A DNA stretch of 64,000 bases, taken from the NCBI GenBank assembly GCA_963662155.1, contig OY759263.1:9761081-9825080 (forward strand). The letters are read 5' to 3'. This document shows positions 12,585-26,144 of the stretch, one piece after another. The notes beneath the pieces are model-generated. The model was not told the origin of the DNA. It searched no databases and saw only the letters and a list, made by a program, of their open reading frames with translations. The position numbers and the translations under genes were made by a program. This stretch comes from Lamellibrachia columna. Taxonomy: Eukaryota; Annelida; Polychaeta; Sabellida; Siboglinidae. Position 1 is the first letter of the stretch; every line of letters starts with the position of its first letter.

Positions 12585-14421
12585 GCGATCCACGTGGTTA
12601 ATTGCCAGATAAAACGATGCTGAATAATTCGGCACCCGTAAGCCCTATATACAGTCCAGCATCGGAATATTCTGAAACACCGCTGTATCGTGTATACTTT
12701 GGTCCACGGTGCCATACATCAGACAGAACGAGCCACTTCATAGCGTTCTTGTGCCTAGTTTTGTTATTAGCTCTCGAAACGTTGGCATAAAAGTTGATGG
12801 GATTTGCCGTTGGCGATAATCGAATGATGTGTGTACGACCACGGAAACAGGCGTACATGACATGGTAAATAGTCGATGCTATTTTCCGGTTTAGGATAAT
12901 TTATGATAATAATGTGATTCTATTCTGTTGCAGAACTATTACTGTTATAAGTGTCAGCCCAGGGTCCTGGCCGTGCGTAACTACGATTCTAAGAACACGT
13001 CGCGCTTAATCTGTTGCATGTAGAAATATTCACAAAGAAGCACATCCTGGAATGATCTTCACTATATTTTACAATGTACAGACGACGAGTACCCAAGCGT
13101 GTCACCGGAAATGGGAAATCACCATGTGACGGCGTCACATCGCAAATATATGATGTACACTTCCAGGACAAGAAATCGCATGATAGATAACAGTTCTATT
13201 ATATTCTTTTATGCAGCTCAGAATATTGGCGCAAGATTCAATGTTCACACTATTAATAGTTTTGATTTATTTGTATTGTAATTCCATCATACTGAACGGC
13301 CCGTAGCAGGTTAATATTTTAAAGCGTGGAAAAGTTATGATAAGGTCATTAAAAAATATCATCCTATATGAGTTGGAACTATTCAAAATAATGTTTTATT
13401 CTAAAAGTGCAAGTTGAATCTGTCAGAAATGGACTCCTAAAGCCCATTTACTACATTCACAATACCTTTCTACACAGTTTTAAATGCATACGTGCTTTCA
13501 AATGAAACAGTATTAAAAATTAACGCGAATGTTATTTAATTAGCTTTCAAATAATGTCTTACTAAACTAGCATTACATTAGCATGAATTCTTCCAGCTTT
13601 TCCACGTTCCTCTTTTTACCATGGCCGCTCAGCAAGTATTTCGTTCAAATTTAATTGACTAATGAATAATAAATGGATCCCCTAGTTAAACAATTTATAT
13701 TGTCTACAAAGTTAACACAATCGTGTCTATCCATTTTATTCAATACGAGCTTAATTATAAGATACAGTCTGATATTGTTGCAATTACCTTACTTGTGACG
13801 TCAGACAACATGGAACACGAGTACTCGGAGAAGACTGGTTGACTACTAAAACATGACCCTATCTTTCGCTTAAACAAAGACGCTGAAATAACAGACCAAC
13901 TTACACGTCAGCTATCCGTAACCACTAACTACTACACATTGGAATATATTTCTACAAATAAAACGAGATTAACCATGAAACATACCACCGCCATCGTCAC
14001 CTTCTGTTACGGTGTCTTCTGATACAGTCGCCATCTTCGTACGAGAGGCTCAGCCCGTATCGTCCGGTCGTCCGCAATGTAAGCGCCCGACTGTTGGTTT
14101 GTCAACTGATTAACCTCGACAGTCGGAAGTCATTGATGACAGGTGATCAACTCGATGCAATGTCGCCACTTGTATTTATCGGTCAACACTAGTGTGTGCC
14201 GAGAATAAGATACTTGCCACAAGATCATCGAGTTGGAAGTCAATACTTATTTAGATGGAGTGGAATGCAACGACAGTTAACGTCCTTCACGGCGGGAAAC
14301 TATCATTAAATAAATGGTGTGGTTGAAACGATATCTGCGTGGTAAACCATTCTAGGCTACAAGCTGACCGGCAGAAGGTTTGCAACTCGTGAAGTGAAAT
14401 GTCTGTGTTATTTCAATAGTA
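12585..14421. other. Unassigned unique-looking sequence
   Basis: 1.8 kb without a tandem array or recognisable mobile element. Several frames of about 60-86 codons occur (12598-12858 minus, 13099-13281 plus), but none shows a domain, and they overlap frames on the opposite strand. This is one of the better places to look for host or regulatory sequence. Confidence 0.4.
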
Positions 14422-15035
<614 letters not shown>

Positions 15036-15036
15036 T

Positions 15037-15071
<35 letters not shown>

Positions 15072-15137
15072 ATTTATTGTTTGGCTGATTGATTGACTGA
15101 CTGACTGACTGACTGACTGGCTGATTGGTTGATTGAT

Positions 15138-15188
<51 letters not shown>

Positions 15189-15220
15189 TTGATCGATCGA
15201 TCGATCGAATGATTGATCGA
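15036..15220. repeat. Mosaic of adjacent tetranucleotide arrays
   Basis: In order: (GATT)n from about 15039, (GACT)n at about 15094-15118, a short GATT piece, (TTTA)n at about 15138-15190, then (GATC)n at about 15191-15208. Each differs from its neighbour by one or two bases per unit. Confidence 0.95.
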
Positions 15221-15425
15221 ATGACGTGGAAGTGTTAGCCATTACTTCTTAAGCGCATCATTAAATGTAGCCATGATCCCACGCTCTGGTTCTAATTGTT
15301 TCCAGCACTCGGAAATGTTCTGTTAACTAACTAGTCTGCACGTTACTACAATTGTATGGTGTTTTGAGGTCTCATTCAACTTGCCAGCCTTTTTCAGAAT
15401 ATTATCGCCAAGCCGAGCTATATGT
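15221..15425. other. Unassigned spacer
   Basis: Nothing is recognised. Confidence 0.4.
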
Positions 15426-15500
15426 TGGCACTGCGGGTGGTCACTGTCAGGGTGGTCACTGTCAGGATGGTCACTGTCAGGGTGGTCACTGTCAGGGTGC
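15426..15500. repeat. 15-bp tandem repeat, about 5 copies
   Basis: The unit GGTGGTCACTGTCAG recurs with small changes. It gives a Gly-His-Cys-Gln frame on plus and a Ser-Asp-His-Pro-Asp frame on minus. Confidence 0.9.
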
Positions 15501-15752
15501 ATGTCGTATTCAATGGTTCTTACGTCCCCAATTAAATGAGACGGGACCGACATTAACGTGATCATCCGAGTCACGAGACACTCTACACTGGTAGCATACG
15601 TGAGTTTGGTAGTGGAATCTTCCAGTGGGGTCAGCTCCACCAGTGGTGGTCGTCGCTCTCCTGGGTCGATGGGCCATTCAGACCGAGAGACGCCAGGCCA
15701 AGAACGGTGGACAGCGCCGTGGAGTGGGCGCACTTGCCCGCCTGTCCACACA

Positions 15753-17002
<1,250 letters not shown>

Positions 17003-18923
17003 TAGTGCCCTCCGCGGGCCTATAATTTGAGCCCAAGCCCGGCCCGCAATTAGCAGTTAGAGTCCAGGCCCGCAGCAATATTTCAAGCCCGGGCCGTCCC
17101 AGGCCCGCAAACTAGAATTTAGGCCCAGGCCCGGCCCAGGCCCGACCCAGACCGTGAATGTTTGGCCCAGGCCCGGCCCGGCCCGGCCCGGCCCGGCCCG
17201 CAAGTTTCAGGCCTATACCCGGCCCATACCCGCGAGCCAAAGACGGGTAAGCCCGCGGCCCGCTAAGTTTAGAGAAGATAACACTATAATCTTATAAGAA
17301 ATACGAAACACAAATAAACTTTAAAATAGACTTATTGTTTTATTAAATAAAATAAATAATATATGAACATTGTACATACTAAAGTCAGTTGTTGTTTAGT
17401 GGTGTATATAGCTAGTACTAGCTACTACTGTGTCACCCACTGGCACTGACACCCAGTGGCACTGACACCCACTGGCACTGACACCCAGTGGCATTTCCTG
17501 CAGGTCTGCATTCACTAGCCTGAGACAGATCAGGTTCAGACATGTGTGAATTACTACAAGTGTGAATGAATCAGTACTGGGGAAATTGTAGACACTAAAT
17601 AGTAGTCACTAGTTCACACAATTAAAAAATACCAATTACCAACTGGGGTGGGTACTGGCACTACTGGGCAGTGGGCAGTGGCCAGTGGGCTGGTCATTCA
17701 GGCGGGCAATGTTTGGAGGGAAGATCTAGACAATAGAATGTCCACTGGTTTGGTGGGCACGGACCACAGTCACTTTTCCCATATAACGTTCTTGCGTCTA
17801 CATTGAAAATTTATCCTACAATTTTTTTTTAATTCACAGAAAATTACAAACCCACTGAGACACCTGGTGTGTAAAATTCGTGAAAATGACGTACCTCCTT
17901 TTCGCACAAATTGCTTCAACGCATGATGCCCGTGCATTTCTGCCATGAAATTCCCCGGTTTCCCAAATATGAGTACATCCTGCCTAACAGCCACTGTGTC
18001 CTTACGCAACTGGTATACCTACTGACAAATGGCATCATTTCAAAGCTTAGATGCTACAGTGTACAAAAACATCACTTCCACCCACTCATCCACACAATTT
18101 CTGCTCTCACAAATAAACCCTATCTGCACAATGAATTTTTTCCTTGGGATTCTTTATGCATGTAATGGCGGACGGATTCTGACTGTAGTCCGTGCCCTGG
18201 TCAAAGGGTGATAAGTTGATGGTTAATCATGGCTTGATTGCCTCTGCAAATATCTCTTCTAAAGTAAACATTTGGGGCTGGCTGCTTCCAGCCACATGAA
18301 CTTAAGTGGCCTAGTATGGGGTCATTAGATATAAAAGGGTACATTCATGCCAAACATATGCGGTTTACAAATTCTAGACATCACGGATTAAGGGATAGGA
18401 AGTTAAGTTTGAGCTGAATAAGAATGATGGGAAATATGCATTAACTGTGATGAAGCCAGTGAAACAAGTGCCACTACTCCAGTCACAGTGGGTTGAAAAG
18501 CCAGTACATGTTTAAAGAATTACAATACAAAGTAGTGCGACTATGCATATATTTTATACGAAATGTCTCTATTAAAAGAATGCACATTATTAAAATGATA
18601 CCACAGGAAATCCCATTGTTGAAAAGAGGTTAAACTGCATTCCAATGTATAAAGCACTAGTGTCATTCATAGTGTCGAACAATTTATAATAATTTTAATA
18701 ATTTTTATTAATAATAAAATTAATTATCTGGGTTTTGTATGAATATTTATATTATATCCAGGCCCAGCCCAAGCCCGGCCCGGCCCGCTCACACTAGGCC
18801 CAGGCCTGGCCCAAGCCCGATGTGTTTACATTTTTTTTCAGCCCAGGCCCGGCCCGGCCCGGGCCCGCAATATGTAGGCCCAGGCCCGGCCCGGCCCGGC
18901 CCGCGAAATTATGTAGGGCACTA
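17003..18923 (+). mobile_element. hAT-like non-autonomous element A
   Basis: The left end TAGTGCCCTCCGCGGGCC (17003) and the right end AGGGCACTA (18915-18923) are inverted. The flanks are near-matching 8-mers TAAGGCAT (16995-17002) and CAAGGCAT (18924-18931), as expected for an 8-bp target duplication with one mutation. TAGTG-type ends and 8-bp duplications are hallmarks of the hAT superfamily. Both ends carry dense GC-rich subterminal repeats of the GGCCCGGCCC kind (17010-17270 and 18758-18910), while the interior is AT-rich. Element B (52071-53597) is a second copy in the opposite orientation. No transposase is encoded here. A tandem CACTGGCACTGACACCC stretch at 17440-17495 is expanded relative to B. 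The element is interrupted by a nested insertion. Confidence 0.85.
17755..18197. mobile_element. 443-bp TIR element nested in hAT-like element A
   Basis: The left end GGGCACGGACCACAGTCA and the complement of the right end, GGGCACGGACTACAGTCA, match at 17 of 18 bases. TGGT flanks both sides (17751-17754 and 18198-18201), consistent with a 4-bp target duplication. Element B lacks this block: its sequence runs straight from the equivalent of CCACTGGT to GGTCAAAGGGTG, giving a clean empty-site comparison. A 79-codon minus frame inside (18009-17770) has no recognisable domain. The superfamily is undetermined. Confidence 0.85.
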
Positions 18924-18931
18924 CAAGGCAT

Positions 18932-19160
18932 AGATGGATATTTCTGTAATATTTTTTGGGTATCCTGACAGTTTACAGTCCAAGTGATCGATTCCAGAAG
19001 TACTTTTGCTAGTATTGGTAACAATGTTTATTATTATTACGAAACAATAATACGGTGTTACATAATGGACGCATCAGTTTAATTTATTTTGGAAATTGGC
19101 GGAATGGTTACCGCGGATGGTCGTTCGGGGGTAGAGGTGCTTCGTCGGATAGAAACGGGA
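18932..19160. other. Unassigned spacer
   Basis: Nothing is recognised between element A and the 17-bp array. Confidence 0.4.
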
Positions 19161-19433
19161 GGGAGTGCGTGGAGGAAGGGAGTGCGTGGAGGAAGGGAGT
19201 GCGTGGAGGAAGGGAGTGCGTGGAGGAAGGGAGTGCGTGGAGGAAGGGAGTGCGTGGAGGAAGGGAGTGCGTGGAGGAAGGGAGTGCGTGGAGGAAGGGA
19301 GTGCGTGGAGGAAGGGAGTGCGTGGAGGAAGGGAGTGCGTGGAGGAAGGGAGTGCGTGGAGGAAGGGAGTGCGTGGAGGAAGGGAGTGTGTGGAGGAAGG
19401 GAGAGCGTGGAGGAAGGGAGTAGGTGGAGGAAG
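19161..19433. repeat. 17-bp minisatellite, about 16 copies
   Basis: The unit GGAGTGCGTGGAGGAAG is repeated almost perfectly; the last three units drift. With no stop in any phase and a period not divisible by 3, all three plus frames and two minus frames stay open. All are artefacts. Confidence 0.97.
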
Positions 19434-19542
19434 ACTGATAGATCGTGACGGGCGGAAATAAAAAAAAATTAAAGGGAGAGTCATGAGAACGTGTGTAAAG
19501 GTGGCATATTTGTATGGTCTTGAGGCGGTGGCACTGACTGAG

Positions 19543-19543
19543 C

Positions 19544-19592
<49 letters not shown>
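19543..19592. repeat. (CAA)n microsatellite
   Basis: Fifty bases of CAA triplets. Confidence 0.97.
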
Positions 19593-19720
19593 GAAGCTGC
19601 AGGTCTGATTTTGCTGAGCAATCATAGCACAAAGAGGTTTAAGAAAATGGAAGAACATTAATGGAATGAACATTAGACGTACAACGGCGTAGACAGTCCG
19701 GGGCAGTCTCAGGCCTCTGT

Positions 19721-21200
19721 GCCCACATTGTATCCCACATTGTATCCCACATTGTATCCCACATTGTATCCCACATTGTATCCCACATTGTATCCCACAT
19801 TGTAGCCCACATTGTATCCCACATTGTAGCCCACATTGTATCCCACATTGTATCCCACATTGTAGCACACAATGTATCCCACATTGTAGCCCACATTGTA
19901 TCCCACATTGTATCCCACATTGTAGCCCACATTGTAGCCCACATTGTAGCCCACATTGTAGCCCACATTGTATCCCACATTGTAGCCCACATTGTATCCC
20001 ACATTGTAGCCCACATTGTATCCCACATTGTATCCCACATTGTATCCCACATTGTATCTCACATTGTATCCCACATTGTATCCCACATTGTAATCCCACA
20101 TTGTAGCCCACATTGTATCCCACATTGTAATCCCACATTGTATCCCACATTGTATCCCACATTGTATCCCACATTGTTATCCCACATTGTATCCCACATT
20201 GTAATCCCACATTGTATCCCACATTGTAATCCCACATTGTATCCCACATTGTATCCCACATTGTATCCCACATTGTATCCCACATTGTATCCCACATTGT
20301 ATCCCACATTGTATCCCACATTGTATCCCACATTGTAATCCCACATTGTATCCCACATTGTATCCCACATTGTATCCCACATTGTAATCCCACATTGTAT
20401 CCCACATTGTAGCCCACATTATATCCCACATTGTTATCCCACATTGTATCCCACATTGTATCCCACATTGTATCTCACATTGTAATCCCATATTGTATCC
20501 CACATTGTATCCCACATTGTATCCCACATTGTATCCCACATTGTATCCCACATTGTATCCCACATTGTTATCCCACATTGTTATCCCACATTGTATCCCA
20601 CATTGTAATCCCACATTGTATCCCACATTGTAGCCCACATTGTATCCCACATTGTATCCCACATTGTATCCCACATTGTATCCCACATTGTAATCCCACA
20701 TTGTATCCCACATTGTATCCCACATTGTATCCCACATTGTATCCCACATTGCTATCCCACATTGTATCCCACATTGTAATCCCACATTGTATCCCACATT
20801 GTATCCCACATTGTATTCCACATTGTATCCCACATTGTAGCCCACATTGTATCCCACATTGTATCCCACATTGTATCCCACATTGTATACCACATTGTAA
20901 TCCCACATTGTATCCCACATAGTATCCCACATTGTATCTCACATTGTAATCCCACATTGTATCCCACATTGTATCCCACATTGTAATCCCACATTGTATC
21001 CCACATTGTATCCCACATTGTATCCCACATTGTATCCCACATTGTATCCCACATTGTATCCCACATTGTAGCCCACATTGTATCCCACATTGTATCCCAC
21101 ATTGTATCCCACATTGTATCCCACATTGTAATCCCACATTGTATCCCACATTGTATCCCACATTGTATCCCACATTGTATCCCACATTGTATCCCACATT
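19721..21200. repeat. 12/13-bp satellite, about 120 copies
   Basis: The main unit is TATCCCACATTG (12 bp). A 13-bp variant with an extra A or T (TAATCCCACATTG) and an AGCCCACATTG variant are scattered through it. The 12-bp period keeps frames open, producing minus-strand frames of up to 464 codons made of Met-Trp-Asp-Thr, Asn-Val-Gly-Tyr or Cys-Gly-Ile-Gln. The 13-bp variants merely switch between these. I do not regard these as genes. Confidence 0.97.
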
Positions 21201-21597
21201 AGATTATGTACTAAAAGATTAGTGCACATAATTCTAGGCAAACTTTATATGGCATGCACGTTACCAAACATAACACTTTACAATTATTCTAATGCCAGGG
21301 GAGATAAATGCAGATATCTGTCATAAGAAATACTTCGGTGTCTTCTGTTTTATTACGGATGACCCATTTCGCCCAGATTGTTGGTAGGCCGACCAGGAAA
21401 GACGCAGCTTCCAACCCACCCATGCACGTAGCACAGACGAATATACGTTACCAAATATAGTAACACAACATTATGCTAAATGATTGAGGGACCAAATAAA
21501 TGTAGATATCTGCGACATAAATTGTATTTGCGTTGGCCACATATAGCAATTGGTGTCAGTCGTTTACAAAGTTAGCTATTCCCTAAGCGCAGGTATT
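21201..21597. other. Unassigned sequence
   Basis: Two pieces resemble each other weakly: TACCAAACATAACAC at about 21262 and TACCAAATATAGTAACAC at about 21448, each followed by a GATATCTG-type phrase. No gene is seen. Confidence 0.4.
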
Positions 21598-22890
21598 TAA
21601 CGTGTTTTAATTAATAAACACAGTGGACCCTTTTGAATAGATCAACTATGAATGTTCATCCGCTGAAACGGATCGTCATTTAATAAAGCTATTTCCAAGA
21701 AGCTTTCTTTTTATAACTGCTCATAACGTATAGACGAGAAAAACCGTTATGTAACTAGAGGTATTATCGTAAATTTCAACGCAGTAGAATGGCTGTTTAC
21801 GTGTCGATCATACGCTTATCACTAATCTTGCTTATAGCGTTTGATCGCCTCCTGGCCAGACCAACTTGAATGTCTAAAAGTGGCACGCTCTTTATGTAGG
21901 GCAAACTCTCGATTGAGGTCAAGTTCAACGCGTTATTTTATCGTTAAATGTGGGTTTATCTATGTTGCGTGTGCGCGTGCGCGTGCGCTTGCGTGAGCTA
22001 GCGATCGATCGAGTGAATGAGTGCATGATTGTATGCTTTAGTTTAATAACTGCTCATCGTATACGATTATCACTAATCTTGCTTATAGCGTTTGATCGCC
22101 TCCGGGTCAGACCAACTTGAATGCCTAACAATGGCACGCACTCTATGTAGGGCAAACTTTCGATTGAGGTCAAGTTCAACACATGTTTTTTTTATCGTTT
22201 AATTTCCGTTGATATATGTTGCGTGAGCTAGCGAGCGAGCGAGTGAATGAGTGCATGATTGTATGCTCAGTTTAGTTTCAATTGTCTATGCCGTGAATAA
22301 ATAAAGTATATGAACAGCCGCGAGCGACAACAATGTCAGTTTGAGTTGCCTTGGCAATCAGCTGGAAAATCTGTTTTAAGTAACAAACACAGGGGACCCT
22401 TTTGAAGATCAACTATGAATGTTCATCCGCTGAAGCGGATCGTGGCTTAATGAAGCTATTTCCAAGAAGCTGTCTTTTTATAACTGCTCATAACATATAA
22501 CGAGAAAAACTGTTGTGTAACTAGAGGTATTATCGTAAATTTCAACGCAATAGAATGGCTGTTTACGTGTCGATCATACGCTTATCACTAATCTTGCTTA
22601 TAGCGTTTGATCGCCTCCTGGCCAGACCAACTTGAATGTCTAAAAGTGGCACGCTTTTTACGTAGGGCAAACTGTCGATTGAGGTCAAGTTCAACGCGTT
22701 ATTTTATCGTTAAATGTGGGTTTATCTATGTTGCGTGTGCGCGTGCGCGTGCGCTTGCGTGAGCTAGCGATCGATCGAGTGAATGAGTGCATGATTGTAT
22801 GCTTTAGTTTAATAACTGCTCATAACGTATGACGAGAAAAACTGTTATGTAACTAGAGGGATTATCGTAAATTTCAACGCAGTAGAAGAT
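21598..22890. repeat. Direct segmental duplication with a period of about 770 bp, plus partial copies
   Basis: The block starting GGACCCTTTTGAA (21626) recurs at about 22394. Blocks with AACTAGAGGTATTATCGTAA recur at about 21752, 22520 and (partial) 22852. The block with GGCCAGACCAACTTGAATG recurs at 21855, 22620 and, diverged, at 22108. Order and spacing are preserved in the two full copies, showing local tandem duplication. No open frame follows the repeat. Confidence 0.85.
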
Positions 22891-23400
22891 CGGTATATAT
22901 CGCATTAATAATTATGCATGTCGTCTATGATGACTATGCCTTTAGGATTACTATAAGATTAGAGATCCGTATCTCATTATCGCAGTAATCAATGTGTCCA
23001 TTAGAATTACTATAATATACATTAAGACATCTTCGGGAGTGCAGGTACGTAGGTACTACACGAATAATGTTAGCACCTTAGCATGTTGAAGCCAGGTACG
23101 TAGGTACTACACGAATAATGTTAGCACCTTAGCATGTTGAAGCCAGGTACGTAGGTACTACACGAACAATGTTAGCACCTTAGCATGTTGAAGCCAGGTA
23201 GGATTAACATCTTGATTATAGTGATGGATATATAAGAACGACGTATGAAGGAGGGCTTCCTTTTTTATGTATTAGTTCGTTGTTGTGAATAAAGATTCTC
23301 ACAAGTTGAGACTTATCTGGATCTTCGAGATAATATTGTTATTTGTGGTTTTGTCTGGGTTGTCCTAAATGAAGTAGGGATACATCTGGCCGTGACACGG
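22888..23400 (+). other. LTR-like insertion (possible solo LTR)
   Basis: The third copy of the segmental repeat is interrupted after CAGTAGAA (22887), and the repeat resumes at about 23411 with CTGGCCAGACCAACTTG. The intervening sequence contains a TATA box (GGATATATAAGAACG, about 23225), an AATAAA about 65 bp later (23288) and a downstream GT-rich stretch, in the order seen in retroviral-type LTRs. Its ends are not cleanly TG/CA with a target duplication, and about 60 bp of the repeat are missing at the junction, so this is tentative. Confidence 0.35.
23040..23205. repeat. Tandem repeat of about 60 bp, 3 copies, within the LTR-like block
   Basis: The phrase CAGGTACGTAGGTACTACAC starts at about 23042, 23092 and 23142, followed each time by GTTAGCACCTTAGCATGTTG. 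The copies are nearly identical. Such direct repeats are common upstream of LTR promoters. Confidence 0.85.
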
Positions 23401-23660
23401 TAACCTGTATATCCTGGCCAGACCAACTTGTCTAACAGTGACACGCACTTTATGTAAGGCAAACTGTCGATTGAGGTCAAGTTCAACACGTTTTTTTATC
23501 GTTAAATGTGGGTTTATTTATGTTGCGTGCGCGCACTATTGTTGATGTCTCGAATGACTAACAGTGGCACTTACTTTATGTAGGGGAAACTGTAGATTGA
23601 GGGCATGTTCAAGACATGGTTTTTGATCGTTAAGTGTGGGTTTATTTATGTTGCGTGACG
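23401..23660. repeat. Diverged further copies of the segmental-duplication motif
   Basis: TGTAAGGCAAACTGTCGATTG, trimmed here to its core GGCAAACTGTCGATTG (about 23457), and GGGGAAACTGTAGATTG (about 23584) are decayed versions of the 21898 and 22663 blocks. Each is followed by TTATCGTTAAATGTGGGTTT or a close variant. Confidence 0.75.
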
Positions 23661-24149
23661 TCATGACTTTGAGCAACGTTTGCCAGGCGAAGCTATTATC
23701 CATGGGATGGTGCCTGGATCATATGATAAATGTTCGCTTCTTTGAGTGTCTTACTTGAAAAACGTCACAAACATACCGACTCGCATGACGTAGCATTCTT
23801 ATGTGACACTAAGATATATCTTTTGTGCACACGTATGATGACTCCAGATGATATGAAAGATACCACACATATCGTGCGTCTGTCAGTTATACGTGTCCAA
23901 ACGCCAAGCCAGTCTTCGCAGACGCTACGTCAAAGCCAGTGTTCCGTGACACTCAGGGGAACGTCCAATGTGACCGTCGTATACTGACAATAGCGTATAC
24001 CTCGCGTGTGTGTTGACGAAACTGAGATCATTCAAGCGTCGGTGTCAAGCTATCGGTGTTTTTATATTATCAGTTGGTGTCATGGCAGCCCGGTGACATT
24101 CCACGTGACACTCAAGGTCGGCGTCGATGGGAGCGGCCTTAGCCGGGCC
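23661..24149. other. Unassigned sequence
   Basis: No gene is recognised. Frames at 23730-23987 and 24006-24302 have no domain, and the second runs into the next repeat array. Confidence 0.4.
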
Positions 24150-24430
24150 TTCCATACACAACACCTCACGCCATCCCTCATTACACAATACCCTACGCCA
24201 TCCCTTATTACACAACGCCTCATTCCATCCCTCATTAACCAACACCTCGCGCCCTCACTTACTAGACAAAACCTCGCGCCATCCTCATTACACAACACAT
24301 AACGCCATCCCTCTTTACATAAAATATCGTGTCATTACACAACACCTCGCGAAATGCCTCATTACATAACACTTCACTCCAACCCCCATTACACAATGCC
24401 TCACTCCATCCTTCATTACACAACGCCGAC
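24150..24430. repeat. Degenerate tandem repeat of about 26 bp, about 10 copies
   Basis: Phrases such as CGCCATCCCTCATTACACAA recur with many substitutions. Frames on both strands follow the repeat and are not credible genes. Confidence 0.85.
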
Positions 24431-25965
24431 GCCGTCGAATGGAACACGTGATAAACACACTGTGATATTAATCAGAAGACTCACAACACTGGCATTGAGA
24501 CGAACGACGCAATGAGATTCTCTCATTTATTTATAGGTTTGTGCGTGGTGATCTTTGGCAGGTTTCTGCCCGCCGCAGGATGAACACCGCACGCAGCGTA
24601 AATGGACTAGTTCGCGTCGCTCTTGTTCAGACATCACCGGCTTCAACGTCGCGCTACCGATATTAAAAAAAAAACATGCTAACAATATACAAATACAGTA
24701 GCGGGAAAATAATGCATACAGGTGCCCACTTGATTTGATATCCTTAAAATGTGTATTGAGCTTGCAACGCTAGATTTCAAAACTGATGTTAATCTCCTCA
24801 CAAGTGTCAATGCAACACTTTCAACAGTTTCCATTTCAAAATTTTCGAGTTTCTGAAGATTTTTCTCAGATTTACCCAAAATCCTCCGCCAAGACCCAGT
24901 AGCATATAGACATTAAGTGGTGAGTGCCTTAATGTCATGGACTTTCAACCTACAGAAAAGGTTTAATTAAGCGGGTCTTTATGTGACAATGGGGTGTCAC
25001 ACTATTTTCCTCTATTGTCCCAATGCACATGGGTAGGGGAGCGGGTTGGGCATATAAGGCTATTTGGAGTGGGTTAAGGGACTGACGACGCTAAATTAGC
25101 AGAAATGTGTTTTTTTCTGGTAAATTTTCGCTAAAACATTTAAAATGTAATGTTACCAGTATTTGCATGTGTGCATATTGCGCGCGCATGTGTGCACATT
25201 GCGCGCGCATGTGCGCAAAGGAGTGCAGCTGTAATTGACGATACTGAGCGTAGTTACGCCTCTTAGCGAGCTCACCCAACCGATCAGATAGTAACGTGTT
25301 CTGTAGGTTAATGTGGGATCCGCGTTATGTTCAACAAACTTTTCTAATGTGCTATCATATTAGAAAAATATTTCCTGAGATCAACCTGAATTTCGGTATA
25401 AAAAAACAAGCTTGTCACACCCTTGCATGCTTGTTGTCCACTCCTGACTTTGGTCCTGTCACACTCCCTTTAGACAAGCATCGGCAACTAATTTCAACAC
25501 AGTAGGCGCGTTTTATGTAACTAGCTCTAAGTCTACATTTGGCTTCCATCCTTTTCGCTGGTGTTCCACATTGGACAATAAAACTGCTCTCCCAAACAGC
25601 GTCTCTCGTAAATTGCTTCTAACTACTACAGTTGCGTTGTTTATAGCTCTTCGTATAGCTGAATAGTATCGGTTGAGTCACGAAACATCATGGCCTGTCT
25701 CTGTAGAGGTCAACGCGTGCAGATGGAGTTGGTCTTACGCAATATAAAGGTAAATGCACGTTCTTATATAACGCGGTGTCCAGTCTTTGGGACTGTTCAA
25801 AACACTTTACACTCCCCCGACAGACCTTTTCATTCAAACGCCATCTCGACTTCTCTGGGAAGCATTCAGCTTTACGCTGCAATTACTGCGCGAAGACTAT
25901 TCTTTCAAATAGCCACCTCTGTCTGTAGCCAGGTACTCATCTATACATATGAGTGAACTGTGGCA
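24431..25965. other. Unassigned sequence
   Basis: 1.5 kb without a supported gene. A small repeat of GCGCGCATGTGTGCACATT type lies at 25160-25216. Short frames at 25296-25505 and 25690-25956 have no domain. Confidence 0.4.
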
Positions 25966-26065
25966 ATGTGGGGTGAACGAAATTTCCAAAGCTTCGAAAC
26001 GGTAGCAAGACGATTCGAACCCGGGTTCTCTCGATTGAGATCGAGCCGACGCACTGTAAAGTTGC
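25966..26065 (-). mobile_element. tRNA-derived SINE fragment
   Basis: The minus strand carries a tRNA-like head with a B box (GGGTTCGAATCG) followed by the tail CGTTTCGAAGCTTTGG and AATTTCGTTCACCCCA. The same tail follows the tRNA-like head of the longer copy at 40795-41015, so this is one SINE family. The copy is shortened after CACCCCA. It lies just upstream of the CR1-like LINE copy 2. Confidence 0.75.
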
Positions 26066-26144
26066 GTGTGGAGATTGGCGGCGCACCTTTGTAATCAACA
26101 GTTATAATCAACAGTAGAAATAGCTCAGAAGTCGTAGATGCCAA

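Noticed and set aside
19074..21241. Long minus-strand frames (up to 464 codons) rich in Met-Trp-Asp-Thr or Cys-Gly-Ile-Gln
   Set aside because: They are stop-free readings of the 12/13-bp and 17-bp satellites; equivalent frames exist in several phases and on the other strand.
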